64,000 nt of DNA from Annulohypoxylon bovei var. microspora (lineage: Eukaryota; Ascomycota; Sordariomycetes; Xylariales; Hypoxylaceae): positions 186,001 to 250,000 of the forward strand of contig MU405214.1 of assembly GCA_022836615.1 (NCBI GenBank). The letters are read 5' to 3'. The position numbers and the translations under genes are program-made. The notes under the pieces are model-generated. The model searched no databases. It was given only the letters and a program-made list of their open reading frames with translations, and was not told the DNA's origin. How positions within the stretch are numbered: the stretch's first letter is position 1; every line of letters begins with the position of its first letter. Shown in pieces: positions 35,115-48,528 of the stretch.

Positions 35115-37135
35115 ACGCCATCATGGTAGTTAAGTTATGACAGAATGGAGTTTCGGTCCATAAATCTGGCAACGGGTACTGGACAGGAGGTTCTCTCGCT
35201 TCGGGCATGTCTATTTTTCTGGCTGCATGCAGCATGGGTTAAGGCGGCGGCTTCTGTGTGAGAGGCAAGATTAAGACAATAAGACTATCGTTGATCACTG
35301 GAATTTTCTATTCGCTTGTGCTCTTAGAGACTTTCGTGACACCGTGCCAGTTGTCTGGGACTTGCAGTTGGGCCGAGTGCTTTTACTATCTCTTAAATGC
35401 AAGCTGCATCGCACCGATGATCCTCTGCCCTTACAAACTCTCCCGCCAAAACTTGTACTAACCCAAATCGAGGTTACCTGCCGAATCTCGGTTTCACAGC
35501 AGTCGGTGGTTACGATAAAAATGCGAGTTTTGTGGCCGGATCTAATGTCTTGTGCGATTAAGACATAAAAAAACACAAGACACAAATAAACGACCCTCTT
35601 TATATCTGATCTCGGTACCGATAGCTGAGTTCATACCGAGTTTCAGTACCTTACGTCCCAAGTATTTAATGTGTTTCACACCGAATTCTAGCGCGCCCGA
35701 GATCTCGTATTTGCAGGTGAATAACTCATATACCCATCTAAAGATGCGGTCACCGTATATAAGTCAAGCTTCGCTTAGATAAGTACCTCTTCGTGGTTGT
35801 CAGTTACACATAATCTAAGACAACTCTGTCTACAAATCTGCCTACGGCAATGCGATCGCCCGACTGTTGGCGGCCGCCACTGTAACACTGTGATCGCTTC
35901 CAGCCGCTTCCATCTCACATCGAACAGATCTAGGAAAGTTTAGGCTTTATTATTGTAACCGTCGTGCGAGCAACGTGTGATAGAAGAAGAGGGGGAAGGC
36001 ATATCCATGTTGGTTACCTAAGCAGATTGTAAAAAAAAGAAGAAAAAGAAGAAGAAAAAAGCAAGATTCTCTTCTCGCGTAACGATATCGAGATCAAGTT
36101 ATTAGGGCTGATCTTGATCCTTCCCTACTACGTACTTGCGACGATCCAAAATCGAGAGTGTCATGGATTCTGACAAGAAACAAAATCCATGTAAGAGTAT
36201 ACGAGATTACCTAGACAGGTTTTCGCGCAAGATTAGAGCCAGCCATTTGAATATAAATACGTTTTAATGGGAGCGACAACGCCGTGACCGCCGGGTCCTT
36301 GCAAGGAGACGCAACCTTCGCAACCTGGTAACAACGGCCGAAACCCATGCCGAGATTGATATGTTGGAGTTGAGAAAACGCACATACTACTGTATCGAGA
36401 GGACCGTAAGCTCCTCTAGATATACGAGTGAGTTTAGATTGCCGAGTTAGGAATCTTACCTTGCTACCAGCCGGGGAGGAGTTCTCATATCTGGCAGATT
36501 GTCGCAATATATGACAACCTTATTACCGAGTAAATCGAAAATGGAAGTATCGCCGATTTCTTGAATAGAGTCATAACAAGAGAGACTAAGGTACCTATGT
36601 AGATTAATCCATTCGCCCTTGTTCAAGTTTACAACTGTTAGTAGTTACCTACCTAAGCAACTAACTATGTAGAGTTCATTGAGGTTAAGAAATGGGTGCC
36701 CTTAAAGTGCTACGCTGTATTGTACCTAGTTGTGACGTATCTAAATTCCCTGTCCAGTTCTCGTCAGCTTATTGGGACCCCTTAAAGCGCTACTTCTGAT
36801 GTGTCCCTTTCCAAACCTACCTACCTACCTATACCAAGTGATCACTGGCTCTTGCTGTTGCAGTGTTGCTACCAACCCCTTGAATCGACCCAGTGGCGTG
36901 GACTGGGGGTCGCCGTCCCCCACCAAGGCCTGCATGAATGCAGACAATCTTCTTCATTTGAATTGGACAAACAGAGTCGTAACGCGGAGATGGCACCGGA
37001 CAAAATGTCACGAGGACAGTATATCCTGCTATAGGTAACAGCATATAATTATGTCCCGTCTATATCAGAGCCACCCGAATATCTATCCATTTATATATCC
37101 TGTAGTTATCCTTATATCCGCCATCGGAATACGTC
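35115..37135. other. Intergenic region between convergent FKBP12 and ABCC genes
   Basis: No recognisable gene. An A/G-rich tract lies at about 36030-36061. ACCTACCTACCTA occurs near 36818. Short open frames have no motifs. The left part should contain the FKBP12 terminator and the right part the ABCC 3' end. Confidence 0.5.
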
Positions 37136-40100
37136 TTACGCCTTATCGTTCAGAAATTTCTCTAGATCTTCGAACTCCCCGCTGTGTTTCATCATATCGT
37201 GAAATTGCCCTTTGGCCTCATAAAGTTCCTTCGGACTTCCAACCCTGGGCATTAAGTTAGCTAAAAAGCATGTCATATTTTGGTATGTGGGAATACATAC
37301 TCAAGCACTGTGCCCGCGCTCATAACTACCACGCGATCGTAGTCGATGATAGTCTTCAGTCGGTGGGCGATAGTGACCAGAGTCCTATCTCTTCCGTGCT
37401 CGTTCAGTTCCTTTCTCAAAACCTCTTGAATTCCCTGGTCGGTCTCATAGTCCATCTGTAGGGTGAAGATCAGTAATTGTAACAACCGGATGGTAATAAT
37501 AGCAACATATACATACGCTTGCGGTCGCCTCATCTAATAACATCAACTTGCTCCCGCGCACCAACGCCCTGCAGAGCGAGAGCACCTGTCTCTGGCCATG
37601 AGAAAAGTTCTCGCCTTTAGGCTTCACAGGAGTTGAAAGAGAGATGCCAGTATCACCAGACGGTTCGTCAGCGTGAGTGCCATTAATTTCATTAGCTTGC
37701 CCGTTTCCATTTTGCAAGAGCTCTTCGTTCTGGTGGTACTGGAATGATGCGATTCCGCTACAGTACTGTAGAGCCTTCTCGAGTATTTCCGTGGGTATCT
37801 TGCCTGTTGGATCTAGATTTGACCTAACATCCCCGTTGAACAGTACCGCCTCTTGTGGAATAATCGTGAGCGCTTCTCGGAGCTTCCTGCGTGGTAACAT
37901 TGTGATATCCACACCGTCGAAGAGGATTTGTCCCGAGACGACGTTAGTGAAGCGCAGTAAAGACAAAACTAGCTATAAGTTTTGTAGGTTAATATACTAT
38001 CATCATCCGAGCTTAGGAATTTGACTTACTGTACTCTTTCCAGACCCAGTGCGTCCTACGACCGCAACTCTCTCGCCAGCTGAAAACTTGAGATTGATAT
38101 CTTTTAAGATTTCCGGCCCATCCAGGTCGTACTTGATAGTCACATTACGAAACTCGACTTCGCCAGTTCTCGGCCAATTTTTGGGTACGTCAGACTCGGG
38201 GAGATCAGAGTATTCCGTAATCTTCTTGACCTCATCCGGCTTCTCCTCTGGCTCAACAGAGGCATATTCTCGGACTCGATGGAACTTGTATATGTTAGTA
38301 ATGAATTTCCGTGAGAGCTTTTTGAATTCGCCTTACACTCTGCATTTCGATTTCAAGTTCGTTACCTGCTCTGACAAGCATGATAATAAGCTGGCTGAGA
38401 GTCTATTCGTCATATTAGCAAGGTGATTCTGACGCGCTTTTGAGTAGGGTTGACTTACCGTCGCATTTGACAAGGAAAACCCAACAACACCTGCGGCTAC
38501 AAGACCTGCCTTCGACACAGCAATGGCACCAGCGGCAACAGTTACTAAAGTGGTCATCATATCGACCTTGAGCGCGACCCATCTGTTGCAATTGAATTGA
38601 GCCTCAGAAGATCTCTCGAATACCCGTAACTTGTCTGCTAGCTGGTTGCCGAAGGTCTGGGCCATGTTTGCGCGAGCGCGAATTACAGGGAGACCAGCCA
38701 GAGTATCTGCAAAATGGGCGAATAGAGGCGACTGTGAGGATGATACGAGCCGTTTGACCGCTACAGCTGTCCTTGTGTACAGCTCTCCGGCGATAATCCC
38801 AACAGCGCAACAAGCGGCGGCCGGTAGCATGAAGATTGGAAGCACGGAACCGACAGCCACAATTTGAAAGCCGAGACGTGTGAGCATCTCGAGACCCAAT
38901 CTGAGCACTGTAATATAATAAATTAGCTTTTGCAAGGGGATATAATAGCAATGGATTAGGAGAATTTGCGAAATAAAAATGAATGCATAGAGGCTATAGA
39001 ACTTGACTTACTGCCAGCCAATTGATTATCAATCGAATCCATGTCCCTAGAGAATCGGTTGACTACTCGGCCGATGGGCGTCGTCTTGTACCAAGAAAGG
39101 GGGACGCTCAGCACCGCCTTGATAAACGTGGTATGGAGTGATCTTGCAGCATACCAGCCGCCGTTCTCGTATGCGATATATGTCAAACCGCTGAAAAGGA
39201 CGTCCGCAAGACTCCATGCCGCATATATGCCGAGGTAGAATCCGATATCATACGCATCCTCCTTCCCGTAGGCGTCTACCCAGACGGCGATCCACAATCC
39301 TGTCCCGACGAACGAAGCAGTGGAGAGCACACTCATCGCGAGAGCTAGCATTGCATAAAATGGATTACCAAATAGTCGCATGTATTGGAAAACTTGAAAT
39401 TTGTATCGTTAGTTTGCTCTAAGATGAATGATACAACTAGATTGGATGATACTCACATTGCAGACGGGCAGTCGGTCCAGTCTTGAGGGCTTCCTGGGTC
39501 ACCTCATCTCGGCGTTTATCTTCAGAACTCTTAATGTCGCCGTTAGAGCTTACGTTAGAACTTCCATTGAGCGTTGTTCCATTACTTTCGGCGGTATGAG
39601 TCGCAGCCGCCTCCACGGTCTCATCAACGTTTCCTTCGTCGACAAGCGTTTTGTTAAGCGTTACGGATTTCCGGACTATGCCAAGGTTCTGTTGAACATC
39701 CTTAATCGATCCGTTCTCTAATGTTACGGTCAGATCTGCTTGGGGTGCTATCCATGGCAACTGCGTGACGAGGACCACAGTCCTTCCTTTGACTACATTT
39801 ATAGAGTTAGTGATTGTTGGTTCCTCGGAAGTGATATTTTCGGCTACGAAGCCTCCGATGTGTGGAGGTTACCTCTTCTTTAGGAATTGCAAGGAACATA
39901 ATAAGTCCAAGAATACTTACGTAGATCGCCGCAGAAAGCTTCCTCCCATAAGAATGCTGATGTCTTTGAATCAAGAGCGGAAAAGACATCGTCAAGCAAA
40001 ATCACAGACGCTTTCGAGTACAGAGCTCGTGCTAGGGCAACTCGAGACTTCTGACCTCCAGATAAAGAAGCCCCGTTCTCCCCAACTTCGGTACCATCTC

Positions 40101-42399
40101 GTTCCGGAAACTCGTCAAAATCGATCGGCAGCCCACAAGCGTTGATCACTCGGTCATATCGTGCTTGTTCGAAGGGGCTGTTGAAGAGAATATTGTCACG
40201 AATCGTCTCATTTTGTAACCAGGGGCTTTGCGATGCGTAAGCGATGTCTTCGGGGCATGTAATTGTACCATCCTCGAGAAGAGTCTCGCCAAGAATCGAC
40301 ATGAGGAGCGTTGTCTTTCCACTCCCACTCTGACCCGTCACTACATTCAACCCGCCCTCGACAAAGCTGATAGAAATATCATTTAACGCAAATGAAGCCT
40401 TTTTGTGACGCCTGAAAGTAGCATTGCTGATCTGGAGCTCGCCAACCGGATGAGACTGCAGTGGCGTGGTGCTATTGATGTAACGGTCTAAACGCTTGAT
40501 AGAAACCCCTGCGGCGGTGAAACCTCGCGACATATTTGATGCCATCGAGAGGTTACGACGCAGTGTCCTAATTAGTGTTATCGCCGTGAAAGCGACCTCT
40601 GCTGTTAGCGGTTCTTTACGCACGAGTACCTGTAAGGTAAAGATAAGTACTAATGATAGAGTCGGGATCGCTTCGGTGAGTTGATTAAGAGTGATATAAC
40701 TGGTATTTGGCAATCAGTAATTCCCCGTATGATATGTTAGGAATAGTATGACTTACAGCATGTTCAAGGCCCATATCTTCTTTTGCTCACTGAGCCTAAT
40801 ATCACCGACTCGCTTGATGATAGCCTCCTCCCAAGAAAAATACTTGATCGCTCTGATGGAGGCTAGATACTCTGATATAACTGAAATCCTCGAGTCTTGT
40901 ATTCGTTTCATGTCACGTTGGATACCTACCATACGCCGGGCTATTAAAACCGGGAACGGTGAAAGCACTAGCATTAAAACAATGCCAACAAGGGCTGTCC
41001 AGTCTAACAGCTTATACAACCCAATGAGGGCCACGATGGATCCAGATGTCACACCGCAAGCAACAAGGACGACATCTCGGCCCCTCGCAATGGTGTCCAC
41101 ATCAGCACCCATGAGGTTTGCTAGGCGTCCCGTCGAAGTAGTAGCCTGTTTGTTCTTTTCCTTGTCCGTAGCAGCGATCTCAGCGAAGACCTCGTCGTCT
41201 AATTCCATGGACCCTAATGCTTTATAATACAACTCCTGAGTCAACGCAGCTCTAACACGCACAAGCAAGCGGGTTGATGTGAATATGTATTGCTGAAAGC
41301 ACACAGAACGTGATAGCGGCCCAATGAAAAGGAGTGCTAGCCAAACCCAAGGCCGGAAATGAGAGCCTTCGGGGTCTGATAGGTAGCGGAGTAGCTCATA
41401 CATGGCGTACGGAGCTATCATTTCGAAAATGAAAGACAACGCAATCCAGCAACCCATGGTGGTAAGTTCCTGTGGTAGGAAGTACACTAGTGTCCATAAC
41501 GTAGACTTGCCTTTCCGCCGCGCCTCCTGAACTCTAGAAAGCAGGACGAATGGCTCATCGTACCACGGAAGTATAGGAAGCTCTTCTAAAGTCATCTGTT
41601 GACGCATACCCTTGAACATTAGAGGGGTAAGCCATTCGTACGTCACGTAATATTCCAGCCAGCTGCAGGTTTCTTCGGGCGAAGGTTCTCTGGTTGGTAT
41701 TTTTTCAGAGATATCGAGATCTAATGATGGTGGTATCCATTCCCTTCGCGTAACTAGGGCTACGAATACGGCGGCAGCTAGGGTTGACACGCTACAAACC
41801 ATCATTGAGCTCATATATTCGGTATTATTCGCATCGATATATGGAAGAAGCTCCCCTAGAGTAAGAATGAGTAGAGAACCAGCAATGATAAAATTGGTGT
41901 GATGTAAAGCGACATGTCTCCACTCGATATCGTAAGCTAGGCGCAAAACACCAAGGACGAAAGCATAGGCTAAAGCGGTGACATCGGACCACCTGCCATC
42001 GCCCTGGACTGAGGCAACAATCATGAAAGCCAACGAGCTAGCTCGCAAGAGCTGGCTGGATAGCTCGAATGGCCATGATATCGCACGCACATTGGGTTCG
42101 GGTCCGGAGACCTTAGAATAGGGACGGTGAAGAAGATATCTAACGATAACTAAAAAGGAGGCAACAACAATAGTAAGTTGTAGGTAGCCAGCTCGGGTAA
42201 AATATGAGAGCTCATGAATCCATTGGAGACTCGAGACACTAGATAAGTTCGTTAGATGGCCACCCTCGAATAAGTAGAGGATATGATAAGGGGTGAATAT
42301 TTACCCAATCGTTTTATATGTACTTTTCAAAGTATAGAGTGATTGGGAACGAAGGGGAACCGAGTCCCAACCGTATTCCCTAAGACCGAATTGATCCAT
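37136..42399 (-). CDS. ABCC-subfamily (MRP/Ybt1-Bpt1-like) full ABC transporter
   Basis: Eleven exons were read on the minus strand: 42399-42305, 42238-40757, 40699-39921, 39792-39457, 39392-39012, 38907-38459, 38402-38337, 38284-38030, 37972-37517, 37455-37301 and 37244-37136, giving 1520 residues. Every junction keeps frame, and several introns show CTAAC or CTAAT branch sites. The order is an N-terminal membrane extension, membrane domain 1, NBD1 (Walker A GQSGSGKTTLL, signature LSGGQKSRVALARAL, Walker B VILLDDVFSALD), an acidic linker, membrane domain 2, and NBD2 (GRTGSGKST, FSHGQRQVLSLCRALV, LMLLDEATAS, TIAHRLKT). NBD1 has Asp where NBD2 has the catalytic Glu, the usual ABCC asymmetry. 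Such pumps export or sequester organic anions and glutathione conjugates, often into the vacuole. The substrate is not predictable from sequence. The tail motif ELYEAKGQFHDMMKHSGE supports the last exon. Confidence 0.93.
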
Positions 42400-44889
42400 G
42401 ATTTCTCATGACAAGGGCTAAAAAGTAAGGTATCGTGAACCGCGACAGTTTTCCTGGCGAGTCAACATGAAAAGCTTTATGAGCAACCTGTTAATATTCG
42501 GATAATTGCGTGCTCGGGGGCTAGCCACCATCAGGATAAGCTGAAGCCTGGGGGTGGACGAGGACCCTTGCCAAGAGGGGAAAAGCAACCTCAATAATTG
42601 CCTGAAGCTATTCTGACGTCTACGCCGTACAATTGACTGCATACATTGTGACTCGGACTGTCTACGTTAATTGTGAGAATGTAGATATACTCATTAAGAG
42701 AATTAGATGGGTATCTAGTCTAGGCCCCTATGAATCATAATATGTTAGTCTAGAAGTGGCAGGTAGGAGAAAATGAAGTCCCCAATTCCAACGCGCTTCC
42801 ACTCGGCCTGACTCACTTATCTTATCTATACCTACTTCATGGGTATTTGATAATGGATCATTTAGATGAGCGGAAGTTTTCCTTATTTGGTTGCACTGCA
42901 GGCTCCCGCATCCTCTTTCATCTCTCTTCGAGCAGTCTGGAAGCATCGGATTTGTGGCGGTACGAGTTGAGCGGACCGAGGATAGCAAAATCCGACATAT
43001 CTCATTCGCTCCTCACCCACACATACCCAACCGAGTCTAGTGACTGCGCCTCGACGGACACAATGCACCTAGTCCGGTGTGCTCGGCCTTCACCGTCACT
43101 TCGAAAACCTGCCCGAGTGCGATTATCGCAACGACTATTCGGCGAATCAACAAACAGTATCATGAGGCTATAACCCCCCTGGATTTGCGACCTGCTCCTC
43201 CGTAGCACACGATACTTTCCCTTAACTTTAAAATCCATTAAGTAATATATTTCGAAGTCGGACGTAGCATAAAAATTCGAATTAGTGAAGGTCTTGATCG
43301 TATCTGCTTCTCGGCGTGTTGCTTTTCGGATCGAACACCAGGGCAGCATTCTGCAAGCCAGCGAAATCCATGATCGATTAGGATATGTGCGGGGCCGGAA
43401 GTGTGTTTGATCTGAGACACCGACTATCCAGCTCTTAGACTGAGCATTAATTGTAGTTTTATTTTTCGTCGACGACTGATTTAGGAGCTTGACAAATAGC
43501 GAATGTTGGATTTTATGTCGCCATTCTTCAATATAGATCTTGTTAGATGCCTCTGATCTGATCGAGCTTGTATACCCACCAATATCCCTTTATATACGGT
43601 CGCACATTGGCTTAGTTTACGACAAGAATCGAAACTGGCTGCTAACCTCGTGGTAGTACTATCCCTCTTCATCGCGGTAGATAGTGCAATTGCCGAGACC
43701 CGCAGAGAAAAAGAAAAAGGCGTGAAAAAAGGAGACATGGAGTGTACGGAAGCTGTGGTTATAAGTACCTAGGAAATTTAGTGTCTGGCACTCATATTGG
43801 TTGTGAATGGATACTTGGACCGAAGGCGAACTGGCTCATCTGCATCGTTCTAGACCACCGATTTCTTCGCCATCTTCTCCAAGTTACCATTAAACTAAGG
43901 CATTCGAGGATTTCAACAACTCAGTAAAGACATGGACATAGATATAGATATAGTAATATGTTATAAGGAATCAGGAAACGAGTAATTGATAACGTAGGTA
44001 TGTTTGAGCTATCTTGATGAGGGGGGGAAAGGGGGAAAAGGTATAAGTAAGGCAGTGAGGCAAGACGAGCCCTGATATACCATGAGGGGATCGGAATACA
44101 CTAGCACCATCAGAGTATCAACTGAGCCTCTTGGCGCAGAGCTTGTGGTCCGTTTCTGCATGATGTAGTTAGCCTTGGCAAGATGCCGTCAAACCACAAG
44201 ATTAGTTTCGATTATAACAACAACTACCGGCCTTGAAAGAATGAAACAGTGCTTAACATGGTAACCTCAAGAACAAATCTTAAGCGCGGATATTATAATG
44301 ACACATCAATGTCAAAGGATCGGAAGTCTCTTACATATACCTAGGTAGCCAGCGGTTGTATATGTTTAAAGGATTCTCGGTGGCAATCCAACGATTAGGT
44401 TTGGTACATGGTATGAATTCATAGGTGAATACTAAATAACATTGAAGGATATCATCATGAGTTTGCCCATAATAACTGCTTAGCCACAACTAGCTAGCTG
44501 ATGAAGCACAAGCCATAAGTGGCTAGTGAATATTATAGTGGGGTGTATCGCGCAAGTTTTAAGGTTGACTGTGGCTGCGACATCAAGGTTCTACTAGGTA
44601 TTTCGTCTTAAATGTTGATGACTTCAAAGGTATCATCAAAATTTCAAGACTGTACCGTGTCTAGACGACGTGAGTTACGCGCAACGAAATACACGTAATC
44701 TACGAGCATACGACCGACCTACAACCTACCCTGCTCAACGATATGAAATGCGATCGAATTTTTAATATATCGCTTGTTTCTACCTATTGGAACTCGCGCT
44801 AACATCTTTCTCGACTCTCAACTGTCGAGGGAGGGATCGCTTTATTCCAACCAAGTCATCTCCAACAATCAACCGATAGTACCGGCATC
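42400..44889. other. Divergent intergenic region between ABCC and PRP22
   Basis: About 2.5 kb separates two head-to-head genes and must hold both promoters. Frames of up to 115 codons on both strands (about 42.8-43.4 kb) have no recognisable motifs. TACCTAGGTA occurs near 44338. No RNA gene is seen. Confidence 0.5.
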
Positions 44890-47800
44890 ATGGACGACGA
44901 TTTCGCCGAGCTCGAGCTTCTGTCGCTTGTGTCGAAGGTCACATCCGAACTTCAGAATCATTTAGGCATATCCGACAAACTCGCGGCCGAGTTCATCATT
45001 GCTAAGAGACTGGAATCCACTAATCTCTCCGACTTCAAGATCAAGTTAGCCGATGTTGGCGTTGCAAGCTGGCCAGAGAGTTTACTTGAGAGTATCAATC
45101 GTCTGGTTCGAACTATGCACCCCAAGTTCAAGGCCGAAAACGAAACAGCAGAAGAGCATCAGCAAGTTCGGACATTCGAGGAGAAAGAGACGGTATTTAA
45201 GGGTCTGAGTATCCCGGATAAGCAAGCTAATGATGCCGATGGAGATGATATCGATGACACATTAGCGCTTTTAGAAGGCCTGGAGGGCAAGGCTAAGAGT
45301 GCGCGTCCGGAACGGGAGAGATCGTCTAAGAAACGAACTCGTAGTCCTGAGAGAGAAGATGGTACAGACGTAAGGAATAAAAGAAAAGAGCGATACCGAT
45401 CCAGATCCCGCGACCGTCGAGACCGGGCCTACGATGATGATGACTATCAGAATGGTAATAAAGAACAGAGGAGCCGAAGAAAAGAGCGCGATGAACACCG
45501 GTCACACCGAAGTAGTCACAAAGATAGAGACAGGAGGCGGAAGTACGAGGACGAGGACGACGATGACCATACGCTCCGACGTGCACCTGAACCTGAAGTT
45601 GATGACTCACCAGTATTATACAAGGTTTACGACGGCCACGTCACCGGTATTAAAGATTTTGGCGCGTTTGTTAACTTGCACAGTGTCAAAGGCAAAGTGG
45701 ATGGAATGGTACATATTTCAAATCTAATCCAGGGCCAAAGGGTCAACCACCCTTCAGACCTTATCTCAAGAGGCCAGGATGTCAAGGTCAAAATAATCAA
45801 GATCGAGCCAAATCGCATAGCGCTATCTATGAAAGACGTCGATCAGGAGACTGGCGTGGATCTCGCACCACAGGCTCGAATACAGTCGGGTGCGAACATG
45901 GAGAGCCTTGGGAGTCGAAACGGCGTAGCTCCTCGCAACGATGATAATCTAGCCTCTCTTTCAAACTACACCGGGCCTCCGCGATCACATAAGAAAAGGA
46001 TGACATCTCCAGAGCGATGGGAAATTCGACAGCTCATTGCTTCTGGTGTCGCCAAAGCCTCCGATTACCCCGATTTAGAAGAGGATTATAATGCCACCCT
46101 GAGAGGCGAGGGTGAGATGGAACTGGAAGAGGAAGTTGACATAGAAGTCAGAGAAGAAGAACCCCCATTCCTCACAGGCCAGACAAAACAGTCGCTCGAA
46201 CTGTCACCAATTAGGGTGGTAAAGGCGCCTGATGGGTCGCTTAATCGTGCAGCAATGTCTGGGACGACATTAGCAAAAGAGCGGAAAGAATTACGTCAAC
46301 AAGAAGCTGAGGCCGCTGCGAAGGAGGAATCGAAAGTAGATCTTGCATCGCAGTGGCATGATCCAATGGCAAACCCGGATAGTCGAAAATTTGCTAGCGA
46401 TTTAAGAACTGCTAAAACCGCTGCGGTAAAACCTGAGGCGGTACCAGAATGGAAGCAAGCCGTTGCGCCCAAAGACCAGTCATTCGGCAAGCGAACGACA
46501 ATGTCAATCAAGCAGCAGAGAGATAGCCTTCCAGTTTTTGCCTTCAGGAGCCAGCTCATTACAGCTGTCCATGAGAATCAAATCCTGATTGTGGTTGGCG
46601 AGACAGGTTCCGGCAAGACGACCCAGCTTACTCAATATCTCGCCGAAGCCGGCTTCACCAACAATGGTATGATAGGTTGCACACAACCACGACGAGTGGC
46701 AGCCATGTCTGTTGCAAAGCGTGTCGCCGAGGAAGTTGGCTGTCAGTTAGGTCAAGAAGTTGGTTACACCATTCGATTCGAAGACTGCACGAGCCCGGCA
46801 ACCAAAATCAAATACATGACTGATGGTATGCTGGAACGTGAGATCTTGATGGACCCCGATTTAAAGAGATATTCCGTCATCATGTTGGATGAGGCCCACG
46901 AGCGGACTATCGCAACTGACGTCCTTTTTGCACTCCTAAAAAAGACAGTGAAACGGCGAAGCGACTTGAAGATCATCGTCACATCAGCTACTCTAGATGC
47001 TGATAAATTCTCTGCATACTTTAATGAGTGCCCTATCTTCACGATTCCTGGACGAACTTTTCCTGTTGAGATATTGTACAGCAGAGAACCTGAATCCGAC
47101 TATCTCGACGCAGCCTTGGTGACGGTTATGCAAATCCACCTCACAGAGCCTCCCGGAGACATATTGGTTTTCCTTACTGGATCTGAGGAGATCGATACCG
47201 CTGCAGAGATCCTATACGAACGGATGAAAGCTTTAGGTCCGGGTGTCCCCGACCTGATTATCCTACCAGTTTACTCAGCGCTTCCCAGCGAGATGCAGAG
47301 CCGAATTTTCGATCCCGCGCCCCCTGGAAGTAGAAAGGTCGTGATAGCCACAAACATTGCCGAAACCTCGATCACAATCGATCATATCTACTATGTTGTG
47401 GACCCCGGTTTTGTAAAACAGAATGCTTACGATCCAAAACTCGGAATGGACTCCTTGGTTGTTACGCCCGTCTCGCAGGCCCAGGCTAATCAACGTGCTG
47501 GTCGTGCCGGTCGAACCGGCCCTGGTAAATGTTTCCGATTATATACTGAAGCTGCTTTTCAGTCTGAAATGCTTCCGACCACCATCCCAGAGATCCAGCG
47601 CCAGAATTTGGCTTCTACAATTCTTATGCTGAAGGCTATGGGTATAAACGACCTGCTTCACTTCGACTTCATGGACCCGCCACCTACTAATACCATGTTA
47701 ACGGCCTTGGAGGAACTGTATGCATTGTCGGCACTAGATGATGAGGGCCTACTGACTCGTCTTGGCCGCAAGATGGCCGACTTCCCTATGGACCCCGCTT

Positions 47801-48528
47801 TAGCCAAGGTTCTAATCGGCGCGGTTGACATCGGGTGCTCTGACGAGATGCTCAGCATCGTCGCCATGTTGAGTCTTCAGACCATCTTCTACCGACCGAA
47901 GGAAAAGCAGACGCAGGCCGACCAGAAGAAAGCCAAGTTCCACGACCCACACGGAGATCATCTTACCCTCCTCAACGTCTACAACGGTTGGAAGAACAAT
48001 GCATATTCGGCACCATGGTGCTTCGAGAATTTCATCCAAGCGCGTTCAATGAAGCGCGCGAAAGACGTTCGTGACCAACTAGTGAAGATCATGCAGCGCT
48101 ATCGCCATCCCATCGCTTCTTGCGGCCGGGATACCAACAAGGTCAGGCAAGCCCTATGCTCAGGTTTCTTCCGCAATTCGGCCAGAAAGGATCCCCAGGA
48201 AGGATATAAGACGTTGGTCGAAGGCACACCAGTCTACCTACACCCGAGCTCAGCGCTGTTTGGAAAGCAGGCCGAATGGGTGATCTACCATACGCTAGTG
48301 CTTACTACGAAGGAATATATGCATTGCACGACTAGCATTGAACCGAAGTGGCTTGTCTCGGCCGCCCCAACCTTCTTCAAGGTGGCGCCCACCGACAAAC
48401 TCAGCAAGCGTAAGAAGGCGGAGAGAATCCAGCCCTTGTACAACAAGTACGCGGCGGAAGACGACTGGAGACTCAGCGCCCAGCGGAAGGTCGGACGGTC
48501 TGGTGGCGGAGGTGGTACATGGGGATAG
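44890..48528 (+). CDS. PRP22: DEAH-box RNA helicase Prp22 (DHX8), spliceosomal mRNA-release factor
   Basis: This is the spliceosomal ATPase that acts in the second step and releases spliced mRNA. It is a single uninterrupted exon of 1212 residues starting at the Met of MDDDFAELELLSLVSKVT. The N-terminal helical region is followed by an Arg/Ser/Asp-rich segment (about 130-235), an S1 RNA-binding domain (about 238-320: YDGHVTGIKDFGAFVNL, VDGMVHISNL, NRIALSMKDVD), then the helicase core. Motif I is GETGSGKTTQ (about 570), motif II is DEAH (667-670), motif III is SAT, and motif VI is QRAGRAGRTGPGKCFRLY. The winged-helix/ratchet and OB-fold region follows. The S1 domain distinguishes Prp22 from Prp2, Prp16 and Prp43. 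The gene lacks introns although most neighbours are split. Confidence 0.97.
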   Translation: MDDDFAELELLSLVSKVTSELQNHLGISDKLAAEFIIAKRLESTNLSDFKIKLADVGVASWPESLLESINRLVRTMHPKFKAENETAEEHQQVRTFEEKETVFKGLSIPDKQANDADGDDIDDTLALLEGLEGKAKSARPERERSSKKRTRSPEREDGTDVRNKRKERYRSRSRDRRDRAYDDDDYQNGNKEQRSRRKERDEHRSHRSSHKDRDRRRKYEDEDDDDHTLRRAPEPEVDDSPVLYKVYDGHVTGIKDFGAFVNLHSVKGKVDGMVHISNLIQGQRVNHPSDLISRGQDVKVKIIKIEPNRIALSMKDVDQETGVDLAPQARIQSGANMESLGSRNGVAPRNDDNLASLSNYTGPPRSHKKRMTSPERWEIRQLIASGVAKASDYPDLEEDYNATLRGEGEMELEEEVDIEVREEEPPFLTGQTKQSLELSPIRVVKAPDGSLNRAAMSGTTLAKERKELRQQEAEAAAKEESKVDLASQWHDPMANPDSRKFASDLRTAKTAAVKPEAVPEWKQAVAPKDQSFGKRTTMSIKQQRDSLPVFAFRSQLITAVHENQILIVVGETGSGKTTQLTQYLAEAGFTNNGMIGCTQPRRVAAMSVAKRVAEEVGCQLGQEVGYTIRFEDCTSPATKIKYMTDGMLEREILMDPDLKRYSVIMLDEAHERTIATDVLFALLKKTVKRRSDLKIIVTSATLDADKFSAYFNECPIFTIPGRTFPVEILYSREPESDYLDAALVTVMQIHLTEPPGDILVFLTGSEEIDTAAEILYERMKALGPGVPDLIILPVYSALPSEMQSRIFDPAPPGSRKVVIATNIAETSITIDHIYYVVDPGFVKQNAYDPKLGMDSLVVTPVSQAQANQRAGRAGRTGPGKCFRLYTEAAFQSEMLPTTIPEIQRQNLASTILMLKAMGINDLLHFDFMDPPPTNTMLTALEELYALSALDDEGLLTRLGRKMADFPMDPALAKVLIGAVDIGCSDEMLSIVAMLSLQTIFYRPKEKQTQADQKKAKFHDPHGDHLTLLNVYNGWKNNAYSAPWCFENFIQARSMKRAKDVRDQLVKIMQRYRHPIASCGRDTNKVRQALCSGFFRNSARKDPQEGYKTLVEGTPVYLHPSSALFGKQAEWVIYHTLVLTTKEYMHCTTSIEPKWLVSAAPTFFKVAPTDKLSKRKKAERIQPLYNKYAAEDDWRLSAQRKVGRSGGGGGTWG

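Noticed and set aside
34000..42399. Secondary-metabolite or drug-resistance cluster around FKBP12 and the ABCC pump
   Set aside because: No synthase, tailoring enzyme or cluster regulator is present. FKBP12 is the ordinary single-domain housekeeping form, so the neighbourhood is most simply coincidental.
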